A stretch of DNA of 64,000 bases from Kallipyga massiliensis ph2 (GCF_000311985.1 NZ_HE978585.1:629484-693483), one strand, 5' to 3'; positions 8,028-17,482 are shown, numbered from the stretch's first letter. Notes: a model not told the origin generated them from the letters alone. A program made the numbers and translations.

Positions 8028-9269
8028 ATGGAAGATTATACAACAAACGGGGATCACATCAACCAGGACCATCCCCGGTCTTTCGATGAGCGGGAAGCCC
8101 GGAAGCTCATCCGGGAGGAAATGCAGAGAAATTACCGGCCCAAAAGCAATTGGTTCCGGGCTCTGCTTCTGGTCTTAGTGGGTGCCCTTTTGGGCGGAGG
8201 GGTCTCCACCGCCCTCCTGAGTACGGGCGCTGTCAGCCTGCCCTATATGGCGACGGATGGCGCCAAGGAAGAGGGTCACCAGGAAGTCAATATCAAGCTC
8301 AACCAGGATTCCACCGTGGAAAATGTCGTGGCCAAGAAGGCCACCCCCTCCATCGTGGGCATCACCACCCTGAGCCAGGGGGCCAGCCAGAACCCCTTCT
8401 TCTACGGCTATCCCAAGTACACGGAATCCGTGGGGTCAGGCGTCATCGTTTCTAAGGACGGCTACATCGTGACCAACTCCCATGTGGTGGATAACGGCAA
8501 TGCCGAGAAGGTCAGCGTTCTCTTCTCCAATGGCGAAGAGGCTCCGGCTAAGATCCTTTGGAACGATCCCACCTTGGACTTGGCGGTCATCAAGGTGGAA
8601 AAAGAAGGCCTCCAGCCCATCAGCTTCGGGAAGTCGGATGAGGTCAGCGTGGGGGATAAGGCCATCGCCATCGGCAACCCCTTGGGATTAGACCTCCAGT
8701 CTACCCTGACCTCGGGCTATATCTCCGGACTCAACCGGTCCATCACCCTCCAAGGGGGGAACACCATGGACGGTCTGATTCAGACGGATGCGGCCATCAA
8801 CGCCGGCAACTCCGGGGGTGCCCTCCTGAATGCCAAGGGAGAGCTCATCGGCCTCAACACCGCCAAGCCCATGGCCGCCGACGGAATCGGCTTCGCCATC
8901 CCCATCTCCACCATCCGGACCATCGTGGATAAGATCGTCAAGGAAGGGTCCTATGAGCCCCTCTACCTGGGCATCACCGGCCTCAATGTGGAGATCGCCA
9001 AGCAGATGGGGGCCGGCAAGCTCCCTGTGGATAAGGGCGTCCTCATCCATGAAGTCATCGCCGGGTCTCCCGCCGGAAAGGCCGGACTCCGTCCCGGAGA
9101 CATCATTACCTCCATTGACGGCAAGCCCGTAGAATCCATGAACTCCCTCAAGACTCTCCTCTTGAACTATGAGGTGGGGAAGAAGGCCAAGCTGGAGATC
9201 TATCGGGGGAAGGACCCCCAGACCATCGATCTCCTCTTTGAATCCTTTGTTCCCTCCAAGAGCCAGTAA
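8028..9269 (+). CDS. htrA: HtrA/DegP-type membrane-anchored serine protease
   Basis: A 413-residue surface quality-control protease. A cytoplasmic N-terminal stretch (1-40) is followed by one membrane segment (about 43-64), a trypsin-like domain with the triad His152 (TNSHVV), Asp184 (PTLDLAV) and Ser262 (AGNSGGA), and one C-terminal PDZ domain (about 320-405). It degrades misfolded exported proteins outside the membrane. An upstream ATG at 7980 lacks a ribosome site; GAAGGGA before 8028 and the family layout favour 8028. A clean intrinsic terminator follows. Confidence 0.93.
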   Translation: MEDYTTNGDHINQDHPRSFDEREARKLIREEMQRNYRPKSNWFRALLLVLVGALLGGGVSTALLSTGAVSLPYMATDGAKEEGHQEVNIKLNQDSTVENVVAKKATPSIVGITTLSQGASQNPFFYGYPKYTESVGSGVIVSKDGYIVTNSHVVDNGNAEKVSVLFSNGEEAPAKILWNDPTLDLAVIKVEKEGLQPISFGKSDEVSVGDKAIAIGNPLGLDLQSTLTSGYISGLNRSITLQGGNTMDGLIQTDAAINAGNSGGALLNAKGELIGLNTAKPMAADGIGFAIPISTIRTIVDKIVKEGSYEPLYLGITGLNVEIAKQMGAGKLPVDKGVLIHEVIAGSPAGKAGLRPGDIITSIDGKPVESMNSLKTLLLNYEVGKKAKLEIYRGKDPQTIDLLFESFVPSKSQ

Positions 9270-9298
9270 TCGGCTGGCCAGGAGAATAATAGGCAATG

Positions 9299-9333
9299 AA
9301 AAACCGGACCCTGGCAAGGGGTCCGGTTTTTCT
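9299..9333 (+). terminator. Intrinsic terminator of htrA
   Basis: A 12-bp stem (AAACCGGACC with its complement GGTCCGGTTT) and a short loop are followed by a T-run. The remaining 200 bases up to the ABC exporter are AT-rich with no other recognisable element. Confidence 0.85.
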
Positions 9334-9548
9334 TACATCACATGGTAGCTAGAGGAGTGAAAAATATCCATATGTATGTAGGCTTTATGGCTAGTGTTAG
9401 CCGGGCTTGGATGTTAGCACCGACTAACTAAGTAAAGTATCGCAAAGTTTTTATCTCTTGTCAAGCCTTTTTTTGAAAATTTTTAACTTTTATGTCTTTA
9501 TAGTTCATTTTTTGACAATTCAACAAGAATTTTTTTTGATGAGAATAA

Positions 9549-11168
9549 TCATTGATTTATTACCATCATTCGATCAAGGTCATAAATGTAATCGAATTTC
9601 TTGAGGCTTTCATTCGTTATTGAGTGGGCTATATATACCAGTGTCAGTTTTTTATTATTCAGCAAGGTTTTCTCAATCCTCAGTGAATTTTCTTTGTCCA
9701 AGGAGCTTGTTCCTTCATCAACAAATAGAATTGATTTTCCATGGATCAAAGCCCTGGCAATAACAACTCGTTGTTTTTGTCCTTCAGAAATATTATTTCC
9801 ATTTTCACCGACAATGGTATCTATCCCGTCCGGCATATGCTCTATATCCTCATTTAACGAACTCTCGTATAACGAACCACTGATTTTCTTATCATCATAA
9901 TTATCATAGAGTGTAATATTATTCTTGATAGAATCATTAAAAAGAAATAAATTCTGATCAATATAGCCAATATCCTTATTTAGATGCGAACCGGGAATAG
10001 TTCTCAGATCGACTCCGTCGTAAAGGATTTGCCCGTCATAATAATCAAACCAGCCTAACAATATTTTCAGCAGAGTGGATTTTCCGGATCCGGATCTTCC
10101 TAATATCAAGTGTTTTTTTCCTATATAAAATACAATGTTTAAATTCCTAAAAACCACTTTTTCAGAGTAAGAAAAAGTCAGATTTTTAACCTCTATTCTC
10201 TCCCTTATGGCAAAGTCCTTAATTTCTTTCTTCTGATTTATAATTACATTCTCAGCATCTTCAAAATAGCTTTTACAGCTTGCTATTGAAAGTCGACTTC
10301 TATTTACTTCATTAAATCCATTCGAAACGCTTGAAATCAGATTGCTTCCCCCGACAAGTACAGCAAGGCTTAATCTTCCTTTTAGAACAAGCCATAGTAT
10401 CAATAAGTCGGATAATAGTTGCATAAGTACATTCAAAAAAGCTAAAAACAGTGAAATCTTATCCTTTGTGATATTCAATTCGTAATTTATCTGCTCTGTT
10501 GATTGTCCATAACGATTCCCAAGAGAGATAAAAAGGTTTTCTTTATTAAATGATTTGAACACGCCGAAAGCCAGTAAAATCTCCTTAAATTTAGATGTTG
10601 ATTTTCCTAAGACGGTTGAGAAAGCCTCTCCCAAATGTTCAAGTTTATTTTGGAAGAATTTAGGAACAAAGAACATGATTACCAATGTTATCCCTGCTAG
10701 CCTGATTAGGCTCCAATCCAGATATGCTAGAGCAATGAGCGACCACATAATTTGTCCCATTCGCCCAATTCCATTAAAAAAAGGTTCCCAGGCAAAAGTT
10801 TCAATTTGTTTAATATTCGTTGTTAAGCTTGAAAGGTAATTTCCTGTGTCGGTTGAATAAAATTCATAGAATCCTTTGTTGATTAAATTTGATAACATCT
10901 TATTTCTCACATGAGAATTTAGCTTAATAATTAATTTGCCCTGTGATTTACTCAGGATAAAATTTAAATAAAAATAAGAAGCCCAACATAAAATGGAAAT
11001 GCAGGTATAGATGAAAAACATTTTTCCATCTAGTTTTATAGCATACTCGAACGTTCTGATCATGAGGAGCTGCGTTATTGTTTGCATTCCCCAAACCAAT
11101 AATTGAAGAAAACTTACTAGCAAGCTTTCTTTTTTATATTTACTTAGATATTGCAATATTATTTTCAT
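9549..11168 (-). CDS. ABC exporter (fused permease-ATPase), AT-rich island
   Basis: A 539-residue half-transporter: six hydrophobic helices (about 1-280) fused to an ATPase with Walker A GRSGSGKST (357-365), a variant signature ISEGQKQR (460-467) and Walker B LFVDE (481-485). There is no N-terminal C39 peptidase domain. Peptide or bacteriocin export is likely for this type but not proven. Base composition is far more AT-rich than htrA and dnaX on either side, implying transfer. A 38-residue Cys-rich peptide gene ends 20 nt upstream in the same direction; the exporter ATG has no strong ribosome site of its own, suggesting coupled translation. Confidence 0.88.
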   Translation of the reverse strand: MKIILQYLSKYKKESLLVSFLQLLVWGMQTITQLLMIRTFEYAIKLDGKMFFIYTCISILCWASYFYLNFILSKSQGKLIIKLNSHVRNKMLSNLINKGFYEFYSTDTGNYLSSLTTNIKQIETFAWEPFFNGIGRMGQIMWSLIALAYLDWSLIRLAGITLVIMFFVPKFFQNKLEHLGEAFSTVLGKSTSKFKEILLAFGVFKSFNKENLFISLGNRYGQSTEQINYELNITKDKISLFLAFLNVLMQLLSDLLILWLVLKGRLSLAVLVGGSNLISSVSNGFNEVNRSRLSIASCKSYFEDAENVIINQKKEIKDFAIRERIEVKNLTFSYSEKVVFRNLNIVFYIGKKHLILGRSGSGKSTLLKILLGWFDYYDGQILYDGVDLRTIPGSHLNKDIGYIDQNLFLFNDSIKNNITLYDNYDDKKISGSLYESSLNEDIEHMPDGIDTIVGENGNNISEGQKQRVVIARALIHGKSILFVDEGTSSLDKENSLRIEKTLLNNKKLTLVYIAHSITNESLKKFDYIYDLDRMMVINQ

Positions 11169-11188
11169 TCATTAATTAATGATTATAA

Positions 11189-11305
11189 CTATTGTTTACA
11201 AACACAAATATAATCATTTCCTCCGTCTATTACTATTTTTTTTCTGCAAGACAAATTTATACACGCCAGCAAATCATCACATTGATAACATTCATCTTGG
11301 AGCAT
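11189..11305 (-). CDS. Small Cys-rich peptide (38 aa), candidate exported peptide
   Basis: A 38-residue open frame with six cysteines (positions 6, 9, 15, 20, 34, 36) arranged as CYQC, single Cys, single Cys, then CVC near the C-terminus, plus a DGG at about 27-29. The ATG at 11305 has GGAG 8-11 nt upstream. The same frame is open further upstream, but without start signals. It sits just ahead of a lone ABC exporter, which makes a secreted or modified peptide substrate plausible; alternatively it could be a small zinc-binding protein. No modification enzyme is next to it. I do not recognise a family. Confidence 0.5.
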   Translation of the reverse strand: MLQDECYQCDDLLACINLSCRKKIVIDGGNDYICVCKQ

Positions 11306-11388
11306 CGAGTCACTCCATATTATAATATGATGATGGGAATTGAAAGTGAGATAAAAGGTAATGATTAATAATTTCTGTAAAAAGCCTA

Positions 11389-11397
11389 TGGTAAAAT
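11389..11397 (+). promoter_or_regulatory. Extended -10 promoter of dnaX
   Basis: TGGTAAAAT (TGn-TAAAAT) at 11389-11397 lies 17 bp before the dnaX ATG, giving a very short leader. No good -35 element is needed with an extended -10. Confidence 0.4.
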
Positions 11398-11414
11398 GAC
11401 CCATGGAGGATACC

Positions 11415-13250
11415 ATGAAAAAAGCCATTTACCGCGCTTTCCGGCCCAAGACTTTCGACCAGGTTCTGGGCCAGGACCATATCACGCGCGTCCTGAAAAA
11501 CCAAATCCGGTCCGGACAGCCGGGCCATGCCTACCTTTTTGCGGGAACCCGGGGAACCGGGAAAACTTCCTGTGCAAAAATCTTTGCCCGGGCGGTCAAC
11601 TGTCTCCACCCCGTGGACGGGAACCCCTGCAACGAATGCGAAAATTGCAAGGCCATCTTGGAGGAAACCACCCTGGATGTGGTAGAGATGGATGCAGCAT
11701 CCAACCGCCGGATCGATGACATCCGGGAGCTCAAGGAGCATGTGGTCTACCCGCCTTCCCAGCTCAAGTACAAGGTCTACATCATCGACGAAGCCCACAT
11801 GATCACCCGGGAGGCCTTCAACGCCCTCCTGAAAATCATGGAGGAGCCCCCCGACCACCTCATCTTCATCCTGGCGACCACGGACCCGGACCAGGTCCCC
11901 GACACCATCCTTTCCCGCCTCCAGCGTTACGAATTCAAGCGCCTGGACATCCCCTCCATTGAGAAGAACATCCGCCACATTGCCGGGGAACTGGACCTGA
12001 CGGTTGAGGACTCCGCCCTCCACGCCATGGCTATCGCCGCCGATGGGGCCATGCGGGATGCCCTCTCCCTCATGGACCAGGTCCTGGCCGGTGGAGGGAA
12101 GACCATCGATGAAGAAACCGTCCAGGCCATCCTGGGGACCGTGGGTTACCAGTCCATGTCCGAGATGGTCGCCGCCATCTTCCAAAACCGTCTCTCCCAA
12201 ACCCTCTCCCTCTCCCAGGACCTTTTGGACCAAGGCAAGGACCCCCATACGTTTATCAAGGAACTGGTCGAATACTTCCGCCTCCTCCTCTTGGTCAAGG
12301 GGATGGACCAAAAGGATAAGCTCCCCTTAGATCCCGCCCAAGTCCGGGAGCTCCAGGACCTGGTGGAGGAGGTGGAGATGGACCGGATCATCGACTCCTT
12401 CTCCCTCCTTTTGGAGACGGAAGAAGTCCTCCGCCGGTCGGATTTCTCGGAAGCCGTCTTCCAGGCCGGCCTGGTCCGCTTGGTCAACTATGTGGACCGG
12501 AAGTCCCTGGCCTCCCGCCTGGCTGCCTTGGAGGAGAAGGCGGAGACCATCCAACGCTGGGAGACCCCCCGGGCCCTGGTCCGGGAGGAGGTGGACAAGG
12601 CCCTCCGGGCCATGGACCTAACCGCCCTGTCGGCCGGGAATAAGGCCGGGGGGCCCAGTCCTAAGGAAGAGGAAGCTTCCGAGCCACCAAGCCCGGATCC
12701 CCAGGATCTTCCTGAGCCAGAGCCGACCAGTTCTGTCCCCCAGGATCTTCCTGGGTCAGAACCGGAGCCAGCTCCTGGACCCGAGTCAGCTACTCCCTCA
12801 GCCCCTGAAAGGGAGGTCGACCCCTCATCGGTCGAAGGAAACCCCATGGCCTGGCTTCGGGACCATGAGGACAAGCTCCTGGATTATTTCTCCGCCCGGA
12901 ATTCCGTCCCGGCCTATCTATTTAAGAAATACGATGACCTGGTTTCCCTGGATAAGGACCTCTACCTGGTCTACACCCATGAGACCTTGGGGCCCATCAT
13001 GAAAAAAGAATATGAGGAGGCCGTCGCCCAGGCCTTCCGGGAAATTCTGGGCCCGGACTACCGCCTTTCTATCAGTCTGGAGGCCATGGAGGGGGCACAG
13101 GAGGCCCAGCCGGTCACTCTGCCGGAGCCGGCTCCCCAGACCAGTCCCCGTCCGGAGGAGAAAAAGGAGCCGGCAGACCCGGTGGGGCCGTCGACTCCCT
13201 TGGACAAGATGAAGGCAGTCTTTCCTGATGACCTCCTCCATATTGAATAA
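11415..13250 (+). CDS. dnaX: DNA polymerase III subunit gamma/tau
   Basis: A 611-residue clamp-loader subunit. It has AAA+ Walker A GTRGTGKT (44-51), a four-cysteine zinc site (C63, C72, C75, C78), IIDEAHM as Walker B and the sensor region up to about 340. A linker about 400-480 rich in Pro, Glu and Ser precedes a C-terminal tau-like domain. TGGAGGA at 11404-11410 sets the start at 11415 rather than the in-frame ATG at 11403. It opens the conserved dnaX-ybaB-recR order, here interrupted by the folate operon and a toxin-antitoxin pair. Confidence 0.95.
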   Translation: MKKAIYRAFRPKTFDQVLGQDHITRVLKNQIRSGQPGHAYLFAGTRGTGKTSCAKIFARAVNCLHPVDGNPCNECENCKAILEETTLDVVEMDAASNRRIDDIRELKEHVVYPPSQLKYKVYIIDEAHMITREAFNALLKIMEEPPDHLIFILATTDPDQVPDTILSRLQRYEFKRLDIPSIEKNIRHIAGELDLTVEDSALHAMAIAADGAMRDALSLMDQVLAGGGKTIDEETVQAILGTVGYQSMSEMVAAIFQNRLSQTLSLSQDLLDQGKDPHTFIKELVEYFRLLLLVKGMDQKDKLPLDPAQVRELQDLVEEVEMDRIIDSFSLLLETEEVLRRSDFSEAVFQAGLVRLVNYVDRKSLASRLAALEEKAETIQRWETPRALVREEVDKALRAMDLTALSAGNKAGGPSPKEEEASEPPSPDPQDLPEPEPTSSVPQDLPGSEPEPAPGPESATPSAPEREVDPSSVEGNPMAWLRDHEDKLLDYFSARNSVPAYLFKKYDDLVSLDKDLYLVYTHETLGPIMKKEYEEAVAQAFREILGPDYRLSISLEAMEGAQEAQPVTLPEPAPQTSPRPEEKKEPADPVGPSTPLDKMKAVFPDDLLHIE

Positions 13251-13267
13251 ATGAGGATTCTAGTGAA

Positions 13268-14554
13268 TTATTTTTTGAGGAAAAGCTTCCGAAGGGGTCC
13301 TGCGGTATAGAAGGACCCGAAGGCCACGACCGGCTGCCCGGTCGTCAAGGCTCGGTCCAAGCCCTCTTCCATGGTGGAGAAGGCCTGGGCTGGGCCTCCT
13401 TTTTTTCGGATTTTTTGGGCCAACAACTCTCCGGACAGGGCCCGGGTGGGGTGGTCCGGGGTGATGCAGGTGAAGGAGGCGCCCAGGGGGAGGACCAGGT
13501 CGATGACGTGGTCCACGTCCTTGTCCTTGAGCATGCCCATGAGGAAGTGGACGGGGGGAAGGGAAAGGTCCCGGAGGAGGTCAACCAGGGAGGCTACCCC
13601 CTGGGGGTTGTGGCCTCCGTCCAGGAGAAAGAGGGGGTCCTTGCGGAGGACCTCCATCCGGCAGGCCAGGCGGGCGGTGGACAGGCCCCGGCGGATAGCC
13701 TCATCCGGGATGGCGTAGCCCATGGCCCGGAGGGCCTCCATCCCAGTCAGGACCAGGCCGGCATTGGTCAGCTGGTGGCGGCCCAAAAGGGGGAGGGTCA
13801 AGCTCTCCAGGCTCATGGATCCTTCCTTGACGGAGGGCTTCCAGTCGAAGACCTGGCCATCCAGGTCCATCTTCCGGAGGGAGACCCTCCCCGGGTCGAT
13901 GACTTGGAAGGGGACAGCCCGGGTCCGGGCCTGGTCAGCCACGACGGCCAGCCCCTCTTCTTCGGAAGGATAAGCCAGGGCTGCCCCGGTCCCCTCCTTG
14001 ATAATCCCGGCTTTCTGGCCGGCGATTTCGGCCAGGTTTTTGCCCAGGACACCAAGGTGGTCCAGGCCCAGGCGGGTGATGAGGGCCAGACGGGGGGGCG
14101 GGATGATGTTGGTGGAATCCTCCAGTCCCCCCATGCCCACCTCGATGACGGCCAGGTCGCAGGATTGGTCGGCAAAGTGGAGGAGGGCCAGGGCGGTCAG
14201 GGCTTCAAAAGAGGTCGGGGGGTCCGCCATTTCTAGGGCAGCGGATTGGATTCTTTCGGTCTCCCGGGTCAGGTTCTGGGAGGAAATGGGCCTCCCGTCC
14301 ACCTGGATTTGGTCTTCAAAAGTGGTGACGGCAGGGGACCGGAAGAGGCCGGTACGGTAGCCGGCTTGGGAGAGGATTTGGGCGGTCATGAGGGCGACCG
14401 ACCCCTTGCCGTTGGTCCCGGCCACATGGATGTAGGGGGTCCGGTCCTGGGGATTCCCCAAGCGGTTCATTAGGTCCCGGATCCGTTCCAGGCCCGGCCG
14501 GATCCCCCGGCTCTCGGCGTTTTTGTAGAAGGCCTTGGCTTGGTCAGTTTTCAT
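13268..14554 (-). CDS. folC: Folylpolyglutamate/dihydrofolate synthase
   Basis: A 428-residue Mur-ligase-family enzyme that adds glutamate to dihydropteroate and to tetrahydrofolates. The P-loop GTNGKGS is at residues 46-52, and the C-terminal domain keeps LDGGHNPQG. It is the last gene of the minus-strand folate operon and overlaps the end of the folB-folK fusion by 11 nt. Its end lies 17 bp from the convergent dnaX stop. Confidence 0.93.
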   Translation of the reverse strand: MKTDQAKAFYKNAESRGIRPGLERIRDLMNRLGNPQDRTPYIHVAGTNGKGSVALMTAQILSQAGYRTGLFRSPAVTTFEDQIQVDGRPISSQNLTRETERIQSAALEMADPPTSFEALTALALLHFADQSCDLAVIEVGMGGLEDSTNIIPPPRLALITRLGLDHLGVLGKNLAEIAGQKAGIIKEGTGAALAYPSEEEGLAVVADQARTRAVPFQVIDPGRVSLRKMDLDGQVFDWKPSVKEGSMSLESLTLPLLGRHQLTNAGLVLTGMEALRAMGYAIPDEAIRRGLSTARLACRMEVLRKDPLFLLDGGHNPQGVASLVDLLRDLSLPPVHFLMGMLKDKDVDHVIDLVLPLGASFTCITPDHPTRALSGELLAQKIRKKGGPAQAFSTMEEGLDRALTTGQPVVAFGSFYTAGPLRKLFLKK

Positions 14555-15377
14555 GGTCCGCCTTCTTTTCCAGGGCTTCCAGGCACTTGGCCATGGTTAG
14601 CTTATTGACCGGGTGGATGAAATTGGGGGCCAGTTCGACCATGGGCTCCAGGACGAAGGCCCGGTTGACCAGGTCGGGATGGGGGACAGCCAAGCGGTCC
14701 AGACCCAGGATTTCCCGGTCATAGAAGAGGATATCCACATCCAGGGTCCGGGGGCCCCAGTGGACCTTACGGACACGGCCGGCCGCCTTCTCTAGGGATT
14801 GGCAGAGGTCCAGGAGGGGGTAGGGGGCCAGGGTGGTTTCAATCTCCACCACCGCATTGAGGAAGGGGTCCTGGTCGACCAGGCCATAGGGTGGGGTCTC
14901 TATATAGGAAGAAACCTGGCTCAGGGAAACCTGGTCGGCTTCCTTGAGCCCCTGGACGGCCCCGTCCAGGTAGGCTTTCCGGTCGCCCATGTTGGACCCC
15001 AGGCCCAGGAAGACCCGGTGGCGGGCCCGGTGGATGGTGACGGAGAGGTCCTCCACCGGGAGGCCGACGGGAGCCCAGGGCTTGTGGATGGTCAGGTCCA
15101 GGGCCCGGATGCCGGGGAAGGCCTCCAGGACGTCTTGGGCCAGGCCCTCAGCGCAGGTCTCGATGAGGTCGAAGCGGTTTTCCCGCATGAACCGGTCCAC
15201 GGTTTGGCAGACATCCCCATAGTTGGTGGTGGATCCGATGGCATCGTCCGTTCCGGCCGGTCGGAGGTCCTGGTAGAGGTCCAGGGTCACCTGGAATTTC
15301 TGGCCCAGACGGGCTTCTTCATCAAAGTAGCCGTGGTGGGCAAAGACGGTGAGTTTTTCGATGTGGATCCGGTCCAT
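14544..15377 (-). CDS. folBK: Bifunctional dihydroneopterin aldolase / HPPK
   Basis: A 277-residue fusion of two consecutive folate enzymes. The FolB part (about 1-118) starts RIHIEKLTVFAHHGYFDEE, a dihydroneopterin aldolase signature. The FolK part (about 120-277) has FLGLGSNMGDR and GPRTLDVDILFYD, which bind ATP and pterin in 6-hydroxymethyl-dihydropterin pyrophosphokinase. The start at 15377 overlaps the folP stop by one base (TAATG), which is translational coupling; the frame upstream to 15398 is not needed. Confidence 0.93.
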   Translation of the reverse strand: MDRIHIEKLTVFAHHGYFDEEARLGQKFQVTLDLYQDLRPAGTDDAIGSTTNYGDVCQTVDRFMRENRFDLIETCAEGLAQDVLEAFPGIRALDLTIHKPWAPVGLPVEDLSVTIHRARHRVFLGLGSNMGDRKAYLDGAVQGLKEADQVSLSQVSSYIETPPYGLVDQDPFLNAVVEIETTLAPYPLLDLCQSLEKAAGRVRKVHWGPRTLDVDILFYDREILGLDRLAVPHPDLVNRAFVLEPMVELAPNFIHPVNKLTMAKCLEALEKKADHEN

Positions 15378-16240
15378 TATTGTCCCACCTTGTCCCAAAA
15401 TGGGTCATTTTTATCCAACCCATCGTAGGCGGATAGGGCCAGGGCCATATCCATGGCTCGCTTGTTCTCCCGGACGTCGTGGACACGGAAGATGGAGGCT
15501 CCTTCCAGGACCCCGATGACCGTAGTGGCTGCAGTGACTTCCACCCGCTGGTCAACGGGGAGGCCGGTCGCCCGGCCCAGTTCTCCCTTCCGGGAGGTGC
15601 CCAGGAGGAGGGGGTAGCCCAGACCCTTGAGGTAGCCGAAGTGGCGGACCAGGGCCAGGTTCTGGTCATAGGTTTTCTTGAAGCCGATCCCGGGGTCCAG
15701 GATGATCTTGTCCTTGGCGATGCCGGCCTTTTCGGCCAGGGCCAGGGTCTCCTCCAGGTCCTCCCAGACCTTTTTGTAGTAGTCCCGGTAGGTCATGTCC
15801 TCGGAGATTTCCGGCTGGTTGTGCATGAGGCAGCAGGGGAGGCCGGACTCGGCGATGACCGAGGCAAGCTCATCGTCATACTTGAGCCCCCAAACGTCGT
15901 TGACCAGATCCACGCCTTCCTTGATGGCTTCTCGGACCACGGGCCCCTTGTAGCTGTCCAGGGAGATGGGGACATCGAAGTTCTTCCGGATGGCCCGGAT
16001 GACGGGGAGGACCCGGTCGATTTCCTCCTGGTCGGAAATCTGGACGTGGCCGGGCCGGGTGGATTCCCCGCCCAGGTCCAGGATGTCCATCCCCTGGTCA
16101 ATCATGTCTTCGATGTGGGCCATGGCCCGGTCCAAATCGTTCCACCTGCCCCCGTCGGAAAAAGAGTCGGGGGTGACGTTCAAGATGCCCATGATATAGG
16201 CTTTGTTTTCTAAATCAAATTCCCTATTTCCAATCTTCAT
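15377..16240 (-). CDS. folP: Dihydropteroate synthase
   Basis: A 287-residue TIM-barrel enzyme joining pterin pyrophosphate and p-aminobenzoate. Signatures GILNVTPDSFSDGG and DLGGESTRPGH are intact, as is the C-terminal ATTVIGVLEGASIFRVHDV. The frame opens far upstream, but AAAGGAG seven nt before the ATG at 16240 and normal family length decide the start. It is the sulfonamide target in bacteria. It sits between the HD-domain gene and folB-folK. Confidence 0.94.
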   Translation of the reverse strand: MKIGNREFDLENKAYIMGILNVTPDSFSDGGRWNDLDRAMAHIEDMIDQGMDILDLGGESTRPGHVQISDQEEIDRVLPVIRAIRKNFDVPISLDSYKGPVVREAIKEGVDLVNDVWGLKYDDELASVIAESGLPCCLMHNQPEISEDMTYRDYYKKVWEDLEETLALAEKAGIAKDKIILDPGIGFKKTYDQNLALVRHFGYLKGLGYPLLLGTSRKGELGRATGLPVDQRVEVTAATTVIGVLEGASIFRVHDVRENKRAMDMALALSAYDGLDKNDPFWDKVGQ

Positions 16241-16286
16241 CAAAGTCTCCTTTGTTTCTATTTCTGCTCCCATGATTTCCAAGGGG

Positions 16287-16808
16287 CTAAAAATCAATGG
16301 TGGTGTTTTTCTTTTCCTCCGGCCACTTGCAGCTTTCCCAAGCAGGGCAGGCAAAGCAGGCCCGGGACTTCTTATCCGCCTCGAAGAGGAGGCCGGCCAG
16401 GGGGTCTTCTCCCTCCGGTCCCGGCTCATGGCCCCGGTGGCCCAGGATGGCCCTTTTTATGGTTTCGACTTCCTCCGGCTCATAGCCCACTTGGGGGAGG
16501 ATGATCCGGGCGAGTTCGACCGATGCCCGGTCGTGGGGGATTCCCTGGCTATATTCCGCAGCCCGGCCCAGGTCGTGGAGGAGGGCAGTCCCGTAGACCA
16601 GGTCCTTGGCCAGGCCTAGGCCCCGCTCCAGGTTGAGGATCCAGGCGATCCTGGCCACATCCAGGAGGTGGGTCAGGTTATGGCCGCAGTAGATCCGATC
16701 GCGCTCGGCCTCATCGATGGCGTCCAGCTCTCCGAGGAAGAGGGGGTGGTCCAGGATCCGGTGGACCCGGTCCATGGACCGGTCGGTTTCTCGCATTTTA
16801 TTGGCCAT
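16287..16808 (-). CDS. HD-domain phosphohydrolase in folate operon
   Basis: A 173-residue HD-superfamily protein with conserved HNLTH (43-47), HDLG (78-81) and a later His (92), the metal ligands expected for phosphohydrolase activity. The C-terminus has a CxxC-x5-C cluster (C151, C154, C160), which could bind another metal. It overlaps folE by 11 nt and lies before folP. Known folate pathways need a dephosphorylation of dihydroneopterin triphosphate whose enzyme is often unidentified; position suggests, but does not prove, such a role. The start could also be the ATG at 16796. Confidence 0.82.
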   Translation of the reverse strand: MANKMRETDRSMDRVHRILDHPLFLGELDAIDEAERDRIYCGHNLTHLLDVARIAWILNLERGLGLAKDLVYGTALLHDLGRAAEYSQGIPHDRASVELARIILPQVGYEPEEVETIKRAILGHRGHEPGPEGEDPLAGLLFEADKKSRACFACPAWESCKWPEEKKNTTIDF

Positions 16809-17355
16809 GGATCATGGTCAGAACCCGGTCCATCAGAGGGCTCCCCTCTTCGATGGCCCCCAGGCAGACGTAGGTTTCCGTCAGGGACCCGGGCTTGGCC
16901 ACCCCCCGCATGGTCATGCACATATGCTCCGCCTCCAAAACAACCAGGACGCCTTTGGCCTGGAGCCGGTCCATGAGGGCTCCGGCGATTTGTTGGGTCA
17001 GCTTCTCCTGGATCTGGGGCCGGCGGGCATAGGCCTCCACGGTCCGGGCCAGCTTGGATAGGCCGGCCACCTTCCCCTGGGGGAGGTAGGCGATGTGGGC
17101 CTTCCCGTAGAAGGGGAGGAGGTGGTGCTCGCACATGGAAAAGAAAGGAATATCTTTTACCAATACCAGGCCATCTGAATCCGTTTCAAATTGGACAGAC
17201 AGGGCCTCTTGGGCAGCCTCATCGCTTCCGCCGAAGATTTCTAGGCAGGCCCGGGCCACCCGGTCCGGCGTTCCCTGGAGACCCTCCCGGTCGGGATCCT
17301 CTCCAATGCCTTCCAGGAAGAGGCGGACAGCCGACTGAATTTTCTCTTGGTTCAT
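16798..17355 (-). CDS. folE: GTP cyclohydrolase I
   Basis: A 185-residue enzyme for the first step of folate synthesis, GTP to dihydroneopterin triphosphate. Zinc ligands in [10 protein letters not shown] (C75, H78) and [10 protein letters not shown] are present. AAAAGGAG nine nt before the ATG at 17355 and the family N-terminus fix the start; the frame reads open through the leader to 17556, but that part is untranslated leader RNA with a terminator hairpin. First gene of the folate operon. Confidence 0.94.
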   Translation of the reverse strand: MNQEKIQSAVRLFLEGIGEDPDREGLQGTPDRVARACLEIFGGSDEAAQEALSVQFETDSDGLVLVKDIPFFSMCEHHLLPFYGKAHIAYLPQGKVAGLSKLARTVEAYARRPQIQEKLTQQIAGALMDRLQAKGVLVVLEAEHMCMTMRGVAKPGSLTETYVCLGAIEEGSPLMDRVLTMIHGQ

Positions 17356-17433
17356 CGTTTGTGCTCCTTTTTTAGCCAGCATGCGGCGAATTTTGGAGAC
17401 CATCCCCGGTCTTCCGCAGGCAAGTTCAGTCAT

Positions 17434-17473
17434 AAAAAAAACGGGACAGGGGTCCCGTTCCTCCAGCAACGGG
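17434..17473 (-). promoter_or_regulatory. Transcription attenuator in the folE leader
   Basis: On the minus strand an 8-bp stem (AACGGGAC / GTCCCGTT, 17440-17459) is followed by a run of T (17440-17434), a textbook terminator placed upstream of folE. The arm AACGGG (17459-17454) can instead pair with CCCGTT (17473-17468), giving an exclusive antiterminator. This is the signature of a riboswitch or leader-controlled operon. Confidence 0.7.
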
Positions 17474-17482
17474 ATAATGGAA

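Noticed and set aside
9334-9548. Small gene between htrA and the exporter
   Set aside because: No frame with a ribosome site; only AT-rich sequence with short repeats.
13000-13010. Programmed frameshift site AAAAAAG in dnaX
   Set aside because: The run is read as AAA AAA G, not in the slippery X XXY YYZ frame, and lies near the end of the gene.
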